A DNA stretch of 7,066 bases, from contig JALSLS010000445.1 in assembly GCA_026988195.1 (NCBI GenBank), positions 1 through 7,066 on the forward strand, written 5' to 3'. Positions 1 through 6,160 of this stretch are shown here, piece after piece. Numbering within the stretch: the first letter of the stretch is position 1; every line of letters starts with the position of its first letter. The translations under genes and the position numbers were made by a program. Below the pieces are notes generated by a model, which was given only the letters and a program-made list of their open reading frames with translations, searched no databases and was not told the DNA's origin. This DNA comes from Methylomonas sp. GTDB taxonomy: Bacteria; Pseudomonadota; Gammaproteobacteria; Methylococcales; Methylomonadaceae.

Positions 1-31
1 TAGGATATAGCTATAATTTAGTGTCATATTT

Positions 32-122
32 TGTAGGAGCGTCCGCCCCCGGCGCGAATAAAATAATGCTCTTTTCTCTGAAATTATCAATTACCTTCGC
101 GCCGAGGGCGGACGCTCCTACA
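32..122. repeat. 91-bp palindromic (MITE/REP-like) element, copy 1
   Basis: Two 27-nt arms (32-58 and 96-122) are inverted complements at 26 of 27 positions; the single mismatch is C49 against A105. They enclose a 37-nt AT-rich loop (59-95). The outer ends read TGTAGGAGCG and CGCTCCTACA. A second copy, with both arms and the loop recognisable in the same orientation, lies at 6686-6776, so this is a dispersed repeat family and not only a local hairpin. No transposase is visible, so if it moves it must do so in trans (inference). No convincing target-site duplication was seen. The near-perfect arms suggest this copy is young or under selection for structure. It could also act as a transcriptional barrier downstream of the cupin gene, which reads toward it. 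Confidence 0.85.
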
Positions 123-178
123 TTATTATTTACTCACAAACTGAATAGATACGGTATTTTCACCATTAGTTACCATTG

Positions 179-206
179 ATTCACTGCCGCACAGGCAGCT
201 TAAAAT
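179..206 (+). repeat. Solitary type I-F CRISPR-repeat-like unit
   Basis: This 28-nt stretch matches the Yersinia-type I-F CRISPR repeat, as I remember it, at 25 of 28 positions. Positions 2-24 of the repeat are identical without interruption; differences are only at positions 1 (A for G), 25 (A for G) and 28 (T for A). It keeps the complete stem-loop CTGCC-GCACA-GGCAG that Cas6f (Csy4) recognises and cuts 3' of in real I-F arrays. No second repeat occurs at about 60-nt spacing on either side: position 119 onward is the end of the palindromic element and 239 onward is coding sequence. It is therefore a lone unit and not an array. It lies 17 nt beyond the cupin stop codon, on the opposite strand. 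It may be a remnant of a lost array or a functional solo repeat unit; the sequence alone cannot say which. Confidence 0.8.
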
Positions 207-222
207 GCAGGAGGTTGTTGAT

Positions 223-1092
223 TTAGACCAGACTTTTATGCGCTTGCTTTTTCTTCCAGTTAAACCAGCCTTGGGGGGAGATTTTATTCATCAGTCTATC
301 AATCGAAGACATTATGATTAGGTTGTAAAAACCTTGTAATTTACCTTGCCATGTTTGGCTTGGGCAGCGCAGTGAAATAGCGCAGGAAGCTTCGTCATAA
401 ATAAGGTGGTGCCAATATCCACTTGGAATATACAACGTTTCCCCTGGTTCAAGCACTACACGATAGCCCTGTGCGTTTTTTAAGCCGGGGTATTCGTTAA
501 AGTCAGGTTGATGTACATCAACATAGCTTCTGCATGTATAAGGGTATCGGTGCAGGTTTTTCCTTTCTTCAAAAGGAAATAGGGTGATAGTTTTTCTGCC
601 AAAGATGGCGGTATGAAAAACATGCGACATATCAATGTCAAAATGCATTTGTGTTACTGAGTCTTTGCAGCCAAAGAACATAAAAACAAATTGTTTTGAT
701 AGGCCGTCAACTAAATCAGGGTAAACAATATCATTAACAAGTTCAGGAATTGCAGATTTAATATTGTATAAAAACATCCGTAAATCTTGGGTTGTTGTCA
801 TAACAGCGTCAATAAATTCCTTTAAAGGGATTGATCTTGCTTGGGACATATAGCTGTCACCCGCTTCAACAAAACCTTCGTTATAGACTTTAACCTGATG
901 ATTACCATGTTGTTGTTTAAAGAACTCGGGCGTCCATTTTTTTAATGCAGGCCATGATTTAGCAATGTCTTCAATAATAAGTGGTTTTAATGGGGTGAAA
1001 TAGGTATCAGAGAAATCCTGGCGGTTGATAGTTGAAACTCTATCAACAGCTGCCAACGTTAAATGAGGTGTAGATTGCTCTGATTCTGTCAT
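223..1092 (-). CDS. Cupin_8 / JmjC-type Fe(II) 2-oxoglutarate-dependent oxygenase-like protein
   Basis: The 289-aa product is probably a cytosolic hydroxylase of the cupin-like (Cupin_8, FIH/JmjC-related) family, which uses Fe(II) and 2-oxoglutarate. The iron facial triad is visible: H150-F-D152 and a distal His in the YIPSGYWHH motif (H228, the position of FIH H279). K167 in the GRKTITLFP strand matches the 2-oxoglutarate-binding Lys of FIH. The N-terminal PLIIEDIAKSWPALKKW stretch (about 37-53) is typical of the family. A short extension (about 250-289) ends in basic residues. I chose the ATG at 1092, 4 nt after the upstream hydrolase stop; an in-frame TTG at 1107 would add 5 residues and overlap that gene. 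Neither start has a clear Shine-Dalgarno, so translation may be coupled to the hydrolase. No signal peptide or clear membrane segment is seen. The substrate is unknown; the RhlA-like partner hints at a lipid or acyl product. Confidence 0.82.
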   Translation of the reverse strand: MTESEQSTPHLTLAAVDRVSTINRQDFSDTYFTPLKPLIIEDIAKSWPALKKWTPEFFKQQHGNHQVKVYNEGFVEAGDSYMSQARSIPLKEFIDAVMTTTQDLRMFLYNIKSAIPELVNDIVYPDLVDGLSKQFVFMFFGCKDSVTQMHFDIDMSHVFHTAIFGRKTITLFPFEERKNLHRYPYTCRSYVDVHQPDFNEYPGLKNAQGYRVVLEPGETLYIPSGYWHHLIYDEASCAISLRCPSQTWQGKLQGFYNLIIMSSIDRLMNKISPQGWFNWKKKQAHKSLV

Positions 1093-1096
1093 CGTC

Positions 1097-1906
1097 TTAT
1101 TTAGCAAGAAATTTGCTGTAATAGTTAAGAATACTCGGGTCTTCCCAATGTAAGAAATGCCCTGCGCCAGGTATCATTTTAAATTCACAGTGTTTGATTC
1201 TTGTTGATGCCTCTTCAATATCGCTAATATCAATAATCGCGTCAAATTCACCTATCGCAATAAAAGTAGACGCTGTAATATTGCCTAGGGTGACAAATTC
1301 TTCAATATCAGTTGCTTGTTCGACAAATTTACAGTGCTCATAAAAGCTGAGTAGGTCATCTCTGCTCATTCCTTTAAATTGCAGAATCATTTGTTTTTTA
1401 TGGGAATCGGGGATTTGTTGACCAAATTTTCTGATCATAAGTGGGGCAATTTCATCTGACTGATCGCCATCAAATAAACCTTGTCCTTCTCTGATAACAG
1501 CAATAACCGCTTTACTGGGTTTTGCACCAAAACTGCCTAGTATCATTTTATCAACAAGGTCTGGGTATCGTGCAGCTAATGCAGCTGCAATAATGGTTCC
1601 CCATGAGGCGGCGGCTAAAATTGTTGAGTTACCTGGAGTGGTCTCTTCAATAACGCTGTGTAATACTTCAATTTGTTCATCAAATGTAATGCCTGGATCA
1701 CCAGATAGTATAGTTGCTCTGCCTTGGCCGGGTAAATCAAAAACCACAATTGAATAATCAGTAATAAAGTGGCTAACAAAAGAGCGCCAAGCAGCCATAG
1801 TTTGTTTGGCACCACTAATACAGACTATATGTTTTTGAGATTCACCGTAAATACGGTAGGGAACGAGAAACCGCCCTATGGCAAGTTCTCCTTTAACAAT
1901 TTTCAT
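1097..1906 (-). CDS. RhlA-like alpha/beta-hydrolase-fold protein
   Basis: The 269-aa single-domain alpha/beta hydrolase has nucleophile elbow AASWG with Ser101, acid Asp222 in the GEFDAI turn, and His250 in GAGHFLHWED. These positions are each one residue short of the RhlA triad (Ser102, Asp223, His251). Further resemblance to RhlA runs along the chain: SGAKQTMAAW near 31-40, the VVFDLPGQG strand at 54-62, and a cap region after 125. RhlA couples 3-hydroxyacyl chains into 3-(3-hydroxyalkanoyloxy)alkanoates, the lipid part of rhamnolipids. A related hydroxyacyl transferase or esterase role is likely here, but no glycosyltransferase (RhlB) is adjacent. The ATG at 1906 has no obvious Shine-Dalgarno; it fits the family N-terminus and there is no better start nearby. 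It is first in a two-gene unit, with the cupin oxygenase 4 nt downstream, and is transcribed away from the amine-oxidation operon. A generic hydrolase role cannot be excluded. Confidence 0.85.
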   Translation of the reverse strand: MKIVKGELAIGRFLVPYRIYGESQKHIVCISGAKQTMAAWRSFVSHFITDYSIVVFDLPGQGRATILSGDPGITFDEQIEVLHSVIEETTPGNSTILAAASWGTIIAAALAARYPDLVDKMILGSFGAKPSKAVIAVIREGQGLFDGDQSDEIAPLMIRKFGQQIPDSHKKQMILQFKGMSRDDLLSFYEHCKFVEQATDIEEFVTLGNITASTFIAIGEFDAIIDISDIEEASTRIKHCEFKMIPGAGHFLHWEDPSILNYYSKFLAK

Positions 1907-1990
1907 TAATAATTAATTTGTATAAATTTTAACTGTTCTTGATAGACCTACTTACAGTCTGTTCAAGGAAAGGATATATCATCTTTACAT

Positions 1991-1996
1991 ATTATA
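1991..1996 (-). promoter_or_regulatory. Candidate -10 box for the hydrolase/cupin unit
   Basis: On the minus strand this reads TATAAT, 84 nt upstream of the hydrolase ATG at 1906. No good -35 hexamer is found at 16-18 nt spacing; the best is a poor TTATGG. The region is AT-rich, so a chance match is quite possible. Confidence 0.3.
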
Positions 1997-2055
1997 AAGC
2001 TTTTTTGTTGATAGCCATAATGATTTATATGCTTGATGATTCAGCTAGGGTATAG

Positions 2056-2125
2056 GTAGGATGTGCTGGTAATAGGAAACGCAGCAACTGTAAGTTATGT
2101 GTTTCCTATCATCAGCACACCCTAC
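2056..2125. repeat. 70-bp palindromic repeat element in the divergent promoter region
   Basis: Two 25-nt arms (2056-2080 and 2101-2125) pair at 22 of 25 positions; one mismatch is a G-T wobble and two are A-C. The stem continues inward through 2081-2083 / 2098-2100, and a small inner hairpin AACT-GTA-AGTT (2086-2096) fills the loop. The outer ends are GTAGG and CCTAC, the same terminal pentamers as the 91-bp elements at both ends of the window, although the internal sequence differs. The shape and ends suggest another REP/MITE-like family. On RNA it would form a long hairpin in the leader of a transcript starting upstream, but it lies upstream of the likely plus-strand promoter. No flanking duplication is clear. 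Confidence 0.75.
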
Positions 2126-2128
2126 ATT

Positions 2129-2141
2129 AACTTACTAAGTT
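2129..2141. promoter_or_regulatory. 13-bp perfect palindrome, possible operator
   Basis: AACTTA-C-TAAGTT is a perfect inverted repeat with a single central base. It lies just downstream of the larger palindromic element and about 110 bp upstream of the best plus-strand -10 box. The size suits a dimeric regulator site, but the position is far upstream, no regulator gene is nearby and AT-rich DNA yields such palindromes by chance. Confidence 0.2.
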
Positions 2142-2229
2142 AGAGCACTTACTTTTATCCCTGTAACAGAGAGAGCCTTAAAGCTAAATTATAATACTTG
2201 GGGAAGGTCAATATTTCTAATACTCTTTA

Positions 2230-2258
2230 GTTTATCTATTAACCCTACAGGTTATAAT
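2230..2258 (+). promoter_or_regulatory. Candidate sigma70-type promoter of the amine-oxidation operon
   Basis: A consensus TATAAT (2253-2258) sits 35 nt upstream of the OCD-family start codon, leaving a leader of roughly 28 nt. The -35 region at 17-nt spacing (2230-2235, GTTTAT) is weak, so an activator or another sigma contact may be needed. A second TATAAT at 2190-2195 has no convincing -35 either. Confidence 0.4.
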
Positions 2259-2280
2259 CTATATATTTGTTATTAATTAA

Positions 2281-2290
2281 AGGGGGGGGA
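2281..2290 (+). promoter_or_regulatory. Homopolymeric G-tract ribosome binding site
   Basis: The Shine-Dalgarno region of the first operon gene is A, eight consecutive G residues, then A, ending 2 nt before the ATG at 2293. Pairing with the anti-Shine-Dalgarno is possible in several registers. A run of eight G is prone to slipped-strand length change, which would alter SD-to-start spacing and so expression of the operon's first gene. Confidence 0.6.
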
Positions 2291-2292
2291 AT

Positions 2293-3351
2293 ATGGCTTC
2301 TCATCGTCTCGGATTTACTTATCTTTCTCAAGAAGATTTATTAGATGCAGGTTGTTTTGATTTACGAATGGCTATTGAGGTGTCAGAAAAATCTATGCTG
2401 GCTTTTGAGGATCATCGCATTATGTTTCCTGAGAAAATTGTACAAATTTTTGATCAAGTGGCTCAAGACCGTATAAATTGTTTACCAGCAACTTTATTGG
2501 ATGAAAAAATATGTGGGGCAAAATGGTTTTCAGTTTTTCCACGTAATCCAAAAAAATATGACGTACAAAATTTATCAGCTATTTTTATTTTATCTGAAAT
2601 AGAGAAAGGTTTTCCGGTTGCGGTAATGGACGGTACTTTGGCTTCTAATATGCGGGTGGCTGCGATAGGGGCAATTGCAGCAAAACATTTGGCTCGAGAA
2701 AATAGTGAAAGTATTGGTTTTATAGGAGCAGGAGAACAAGCAAAAATGCATTTGCTTGCAATGAAAGTGGTTCGCCCTAGCTTAAAAGAATGTAGAGTTG
2801 CTGCTAAAACAGCGGCAGAAGAGGAGCAGTTTATTGCTGAGCTGTCACCTATATTGTCTGATATGAGTTTTATTGGTGTTAATACTGTGGCGCGAGATGC
2901 TATGGTTGGAGCTGATATTTTAGTCACGGCTACAAGTGCTCAGGGACCTTTGTTAAAAGCAGAATGGATGAAACCTGGTGCCTTTTATAGTCATATTGGT
3001 GGCTGGGAAGATGAATATGCTGTTGCCCAGCAATGTGACAAAATTGTGTGTGATGATTGGGATACAGTGACTCACCGAACCCAAACATTGAGTCGAATGT
3101 ATAAGGAAGGTTTGTTGTCTCATAGTGATATTCATGCAGATTTACATGAGTTGGTTTCAAAACATAAACCGGGGCGTGAGACGGAAGAAGAACGTACTTA
3201 TTTTAATGCGGTAGGGTTATCTTACGTTGATGTTGCACTGGCTCAAGCGATGTTTGAGCGTGCAAAAAAAGCGCAAATTGGTGATCAACTTGTTTTACAA
3301 GAAACCATGGTTTTTGAGCATCATAATATTATTAGTAAAATAAGGTTATAA
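2293..3351 (+). CDS. Ornithine cyclodeaminase / mu-crystallin family protein
   Basis: The 352-aa NAD(P)-dependent member of the OCD/mu-crystallin family includes cyclodeaminases, imine (ketimine or pyrroline-2-carboxylate) reductases and SbnB-type opine dehydrogenases. Visible features are the GAKWFS strand with K77 (equivalent to the substrate-binding Lys of ornithine cyclodeaminase), NMRVAAIGAIAAKHLAR with R121 (carboxylate-binding Arg) and the Rossmann loop GFIGAGEQA (142-150). After the SHIGG strand, where cyclodeaminases have the catalytic Asp, this protein has W238-E239-D240. The C-terminal half (KPGRETEEE, then VGLSYVDVALAQ) resembles the OCD branch sometimes labelled 'tyramine oxidase subunit B' in databases (from memory). 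The length is normal. It is first in the operon, 3 nt ahead of the [2Fe-2S] gene, and starts behind a G-rich SD. It probably reduces or processes the imine made by the downstream oxidase; the exact reaction is unassigned. Confidence 0.88.
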   Translation: MASHRLGFTYLSQEDLLDAGCFDLRMAIEVSEKSMLAFEDHRIMFPEKIVQIFDQVAQDRINCLPATLLDEKICGAKWFSVFPRNPKKYDVQNLSAIFILSEIEKGFPVAVMDGTLASNMRVAAIGAIAAKHLARENSESIGFIGAGEQAKMHLLAMKVVRPSLKECRVAAKTAAEEEQFIAELSPILSDMSFIGVNTVARDAMVGADILVTATSAQGPLLKAEWMKPGAFYSHIGGWEDEYAVAQQCDKIVCDDWDTVTHRTQTLSRMYKEGLLSHSDIHADLHELVSKHKPGRETEEERTYFNAVGLSYVDVALAQAMFERAKKAQIGDQLVLQETMVFEHHNIISKIRL

Positions 3352-3354
3352 AAC

Positions 3355-3657
3355 ATGTTTAAACAATTATCTGAAGGTCAGGCTGATAATGTTGAAATTA
3401 TTCTGAATGGACAATCTGTTCTGGTCTCTAGGGGGATTAGTGTGGCCGCTGCTGCATTAAGTCATCAGCAGCGGTTTACCCGAACAACCCCTGTATCAGA
3501 TAGTAAACGTGCGCCGTTTTGTATGATGGGGGTTTGCTATGATTGTTTAATGGTTATTGATGGAAAAGCCAATCAGCAAGCATGTGCCACTTATGTTCAG
3601 CAGGGCATGCGAGTTGATAATCAGCAGGGTGTTGGGCCTGCAATGGAGAATGGGTAG
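3355..3657 (+). CDS. Small [2Fe-2S] ferredoxin-like subunit, HcnA-like
   Basis: The 100-aa electron-transfer subunit has a plant-type [2Fe-2S] domain. The first half gives the beta-grasp start (VEIILNGQSVLVSRGISVAAA, about residues 13-34). Cysteines C56, C61, C64 and C77 form the C-x4-C-x2-C-x12-C cluster motif. Size and pattern match HcnA of hydrogen cyanide synthase and the small subunits of opine and D-hydroxyproline dehydrogenases, which sit in a complex with an FAD/NAD(P)-type subunit and a DAO-type subunit. Both such genes follow directly. The ATG has a modest AAGG site about 8 nt upstream, overlapping the end of the OCD-family gene. The stop TAG shares its last base with the GTG start of the next gene, so translation of the two is likely coupled. 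All four cluster cysteines are present. Confidence 0.9.
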   Translation: MFKQLSEGQADNVEIILNGQSVLVSRGISVAAAALSHQQRFTRTTPVSDSKRAPFCMMGVCYDCLMVIDGKANQQACATYVQQGMRVDNQQGVGPAMENG

Positions 3658-5051
3658 TGAAAAACCATTATCAATTACTTATTATTGGGGGTGGGCCGGC
3701 TGGGCTTGCTGCAGCGACTATTGCTGCTAAAGACGGTATTTCTTGTGCTGTCTTAGATGAGCAGCCTACTCTTGGAGGGCAAATTTATCGTGCGATAGAG
3801 TCCATTCCTGAGCAGCGGGCAAAAAAATTAGGTTCTGAATATAGACGAGGAAAAAACATAGCAGAGGCTTTTAGGCTAAGTGATGCTGAATATTACCCAA
3901 ATACAAAGGTATGGTCACTTAATAATCAGCGCGAAGTAGGGATATTACAAAATGATAAAGCCAGCATTCTCAGTGCTGACCAAGTCATCGTTGCTAGTGG
4001 CGCGATGGAAAGGCCGGTACCTTTTCCTGGGTGGACTTTGCCGGGTGTGATGCAGGCAGGGGCTGGGCAAATTCTGTATAAATCAGCGGGTATTGTGCCT
4101 GATAATGGCGTGGTATTGGCAGGCTCTGGTCCTCTCTTATTGTTACTGGCTTGGCAATATTTACATGCCGGTGTGGAAGTAAAAGCGTTATTAGATGTTA
4201 CGCCCTTGAGTAATCATATAGGCGCATTACCTAAATTTCCTCGGGCGCTACTCGCCCATCATTATTTAACCAAAGGTATTGGTTATCAAATAGCATTAAA
4301 ACGCGCAGGAATCCCTATGTTATTTGGGGTGAGTGATTTGCGTGCCGATGGGGACGGGGTGTGCCAAAGCGTTGGTTTTAAACACTCAGGTAAGCAAAAA
4401 ACTATTGAGTCAGAGTTGTTACTGACGCATTTTGGGGTTATTCCCCATATTTGGCTAACACAATCGGCTGGTTGTAAGCATCAGTGGGATGATAGTCAAC
4501 AATGCTGGAGACCTGAGCATGATGAATGGGGGAATACAGATATTAGTGGCATTCTGGTGGCTGGCGATGGGGCAGGTATTAATGGCGCCAGATCAGCTGA
4601 ACATGCAGGGCGGTTAGCTGGGCTTGAAGCTCTTTTCGCTTTGGGTGTTATTAATCAGTCTGAACGTGATAATAGGGGTGTTAAAGAGCGTAAATGGGTG
4701 CGAGGTGAGCGGCATATCCGGCCTTTCTTGGAAAAATATTACCAAATACCTAAAAAATTATTAGCGACAGACATTGATGAAACGATCATTTGTCGGTGTG
4801 AAGAAATAGCGGCAGGTGAGATTAGGCAAGCCGTTAGAGATGGGCATGATAATACTAACCAGGTTAAATTCTTTACCCGCTGTGGAATGGGACCATGCCA
4901 AGGGCGGCAATGTAGTAATGCGGTTGCTCATCTTGTTGCCGATGAAAGTGGAAAATCTGTAAAAGAAATGGGACATTTTAGAGGAAGGCCTCCTGTGGCA
5001 CCCCTTACATTAGAACAGTTAGCTACCTTAAAACAGGAGGTGGCTGAATGA
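3657..5051 (+). CDS. FAD/NAD(P)-dependent oxidoreductase with C-terminal cysteine cluster, HcnB/OoxA-like
   Basis: The 464-aa middle subunit of a dye-linked amine or imino-acid dehydrogenase has an FAD-binding motif at the N-terminus (IIGGGPAG, 9-16), a conserved GGQIYR (40-45) and VASGAMERPVPFPGWTLPGV (112-131). A second dinucleotide fold lies at AGSGPL (155-160), and the FAD-closing strand ILVAGDGAGINGA at 299-311. The C-terminal domain carries C379-R-C381 and C409-x4-C414 plus C419, the BFD-like [2Fe-2S] arrangement of HcnB, OoxA and SoxA-type proteins. It ends with the typical GRPPVAPLTLEQLA tail. Length matches HcnB (about 470 aa). The start is GTG at 3657, overlapping the previous stop by one base, with GGAG at 3645-3648. 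The last four bases overlap the next gene (ATGA). It should shuttle electrons from the DAO-type subunit to an acceptor such as the quinone pool (inference). Confidence 0.92.
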   Translation: MKNHYQLLIIGGGPAGLAAATIAAKDGISCAVLDEQPTLGGQIYRAIESIPEQRAKKLGSEYRRGKNIAEAFRLSDAEYYPNTKVWSLNNQREVGILQNDKASILSADQVIVASGAMERPVPFPGWTLPGVMQAGAGQILYKSAGIVPDNGVVLAGSGPLLLLLAWQYLHAGVEVKALLDVTPLSNHIGALPKFPRALLAHHYLTKGIGYQIALKRAGIPMLFGVSDLRADGDGVCQSVGFKHSGKQKTIESELLLTHFGVIPHIWLTQSAGCKHQWDDSQQCWRPEHDEWGNTDISGILVAGDGAGINGARSAEHAGRLAGLEALFALGVINQSERDNRGVKERKWVRGERHIRPFLEKYYQIPKKLLATDIDETIICRCEEIAAGEIRQAVRDGHDNTNQVKFFTRCGMGPCQGRQCSNAVAHLVADESGKSVKEMGHFRGRPPVAPLTLEQLATLKQEVAE

Positions 5052-6151
5052 ACTCTGATGTCATAATAATCGGTGGTGGTTTGATGGGCTCATCTATTGC
5101 TTTGCAATTAGCGATGCGAGGATGTCAGTGTATAGTAATAGATAAAGCCAGTCCCGGCAGACATTCTTCGGGGGTTAGTGCCGGTGGTTTGAGGTTATTA
5201 AACCGCGATCCTGCCGAAATTCCATTATCAGTCGAAGCGTCTAAAATGTGGCGAGATATTACATCATTAGTTGATTCTGATTGTGATGCACGGTTTCCTG
5301 GGCAGATTAGGGTGGCAGAAAATAAAGCGGATATGGAAAAGCTAGAACAACGTGCAGCATTAGTTCGGTCATTAGGGTATGAACATGAAGAAATTATTGG
5401 TAAGCAAGAGCTTTATCAATTGGTTCCAGCATTAGCTCCTCATTGTATCGGTGCATTAATTAATCGAACGGATGGTTATGCACGTCCTTATCATGCTTTA
5501 ACTGCTTTTCGTCGAAAAGCGGAGTCATTGGGGGTAAAATATTACCCATCCACTGAAGTCTATAATGTCGAAAAAGAAGCTGAAATTTGGAGCCTTAAAA
5601 CTTCTCAAGGCATTTTTAGTAGTCCTATTCTAGTGAACTGTGCAGGGGCATGGGCTAATAAGTTTGCAACCTCATTAGGTGAAGCTGTTCCCTTGGAACA
5701 AAAAGCACTTATGTTAATGGTCACAGAGCGTTTGCCGCATTTTGTAGACCCTGTGATGGGAGCTGCAAGTCGAAAGCTATCCTTTAAACAGATGCAAAAT
5801 GGTAGTTTGATTATTGGTGGGGCACTGGTTGCTAAATTGGATTTTGCCAAGGAAAAGACGGATATAGATTGGGCTCAACTAGCTAAAAGTGCAGATACCG
5901 TTATTAGTTTTTTCCCTCAATTAAAACAGGTGAGAATTGTACGGGCTTGGGCTGGTATTGAAGGTTTTATGCCCGATAATATTCCTGTACTTGGGCAATC
6001 TCAAACACATCAAAATGCTTATCATGCCTTTGGATTTTCGGCTCATGGTTTTCAGCTATCTCCTGTTATTGGTAAGATTATGTCTCAATTGATACTAGAT
6101 GGCCAAGCTGAATTGCCGATAGAACCTTTTAATATTAATCGCTTTAATTAA
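5048..6151 (+). CDS. DAO-family FAD-dependent oxidoreductase, HcnC/OoxB-like catalytic subunit
   Basis: This 367-aa protein of the D-amino-acid oxidase superfamily is likely the catalytic subunit that oxidises an amine or imino acid at the C-N bond. Features are VIIIGGGLMG (5-14, FAD Rossmann loop), acidic D32 at the end of strand 2 for FAD ribose, HSSGVSAGGLRLLNRDPAEI (39-58, flavin-contact region), VNCAGAWA (196-203), and the C-terminal half-motifs WAGIEGFMPDNIPVLG (301-316) and FGFSAHGFQLSPVIG (328-342). It starts at an ATG overlapping the upstream stop (ATGA) with a near-perfect SD, AGGAGGT, at 5035-5041. It is shorter than HcnC (roughly 420 aa, from memory) and closer in size to opine or glycine-oxidase-type members. 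The substrate cannot be read from the sequence. No signal peptide is seen; the hydrophobic N-terminus is the Rossmann strand. Confidence 0.9.
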   Translation: MNSDVIIIGGGLMGSSIALQLAMRGCQCIVIDKASPGRHSSGVSAGGLRLLNRDPAEIPLSVEASKMWRDITSLVDSDCDARFPGQIRVAENKADMEKLEQRAALVRSLGYEHEEIIGKQELYQLVPALAPHCIGALINRTDGYARPYHALTAFRRKAESLGVKYYPSTEVYNVEKEAEIWSLKTSQGIFSSPILVNCAGAWANKFATSLGEAVPLEQKALMLMVTERLPHFVDPVMGAASRKLSFKQMQNGSLIIGGALVAKLDFAKEKTDIDWAQLAKSADTVISFFPQLKQVRIVRAWAGIEGFMPDNIPVLGQSQTHQNAYHAFGFSAHGFQLSPVIGKIMSQLILDGQAELPIEPFNINRFN

Positions 6152-6160
6152 GGAAAAAGT

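Larger units (their letters stand above)
1907..2292. other. Divergent intergenic region (386 bp)
   Basis: This region separates the minus-strand hydrolase/cupin unit from the plus-strand amine-oxidation operon. It is AT-rich and non-coding, with no plausible small ORF. It holds a candidate minus-strand -10 box (1991-1996), a long palindromic element (2056-2125), a 13-bp perfect palindrome (2129-2141), two plus-strand TATAAT boxes (2190-2195 and 2253-2258) and the G-rich ribosome binding site of the OCD-family gene. No regulator gene lies next to it. Confidence 0.7.

Noticed and set aside
123..178. Promoter driving the solo CRISPR repeat
   Set aside because: A TTTACT at 129-134 has no acceptable -10 box at normal spacing, so no promoter is claimed.
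183..206. Rho-independent terminator of the cupin gene
   Set aside because: The 5-bp CTGCC/GGCAG stem is not followed by a T-run on the minus strand, and the match to the I-F CRISPR repeat extends well beyond the stem.
119..266. A CRISPR array around the solo repeat
   Set aside because: Neither flank has a repeat-like sequence at about 60-nt spacing, even when the 91-bp element is removed on paper.
1093..1107. TTG start for the cupin gene at 1107
   Set aside because: It would overlap the hydrolase end, uses a rarer start codon and has no Shine-Dalgarno; the ATG at 1092 sits 4 nt after the hydrolase stop and leaves the conserved domain intact.
1615..1815. Leucine-rich small membrane-like frame inside the hydrolase gene
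   Set aside because: It is an alternative frame of the RhlA-like gene, covering its catalytic-Ser region; the hydrophobicity comes from the frame shift of AT-rich codons.
2463..2927. Minus-strand open frame inside the OCD-family gene
   Set aside because: It lies antisense to a strongly conserved coding region, has no recognisable domain and no ribosome binding site; it is a shadow.
5605..5850. Antisense frame inside the DAO-type gene
   Set aside because: No start signals and no family resemblance; it is fully covered by a well-supported gene.
3355..6151. Calling the three-gene core hydrogen cyanide synthase (hcnABC)
   Set aside because: The subunit architecture fits, but the same architecture occurs in opine and D-hydroxyproline dehydrogenases. 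The OCD and Rid neighbours and the short DAO-type subunit argue for amino-acid or imino-acid catabolism, so no hcn symbols were given.
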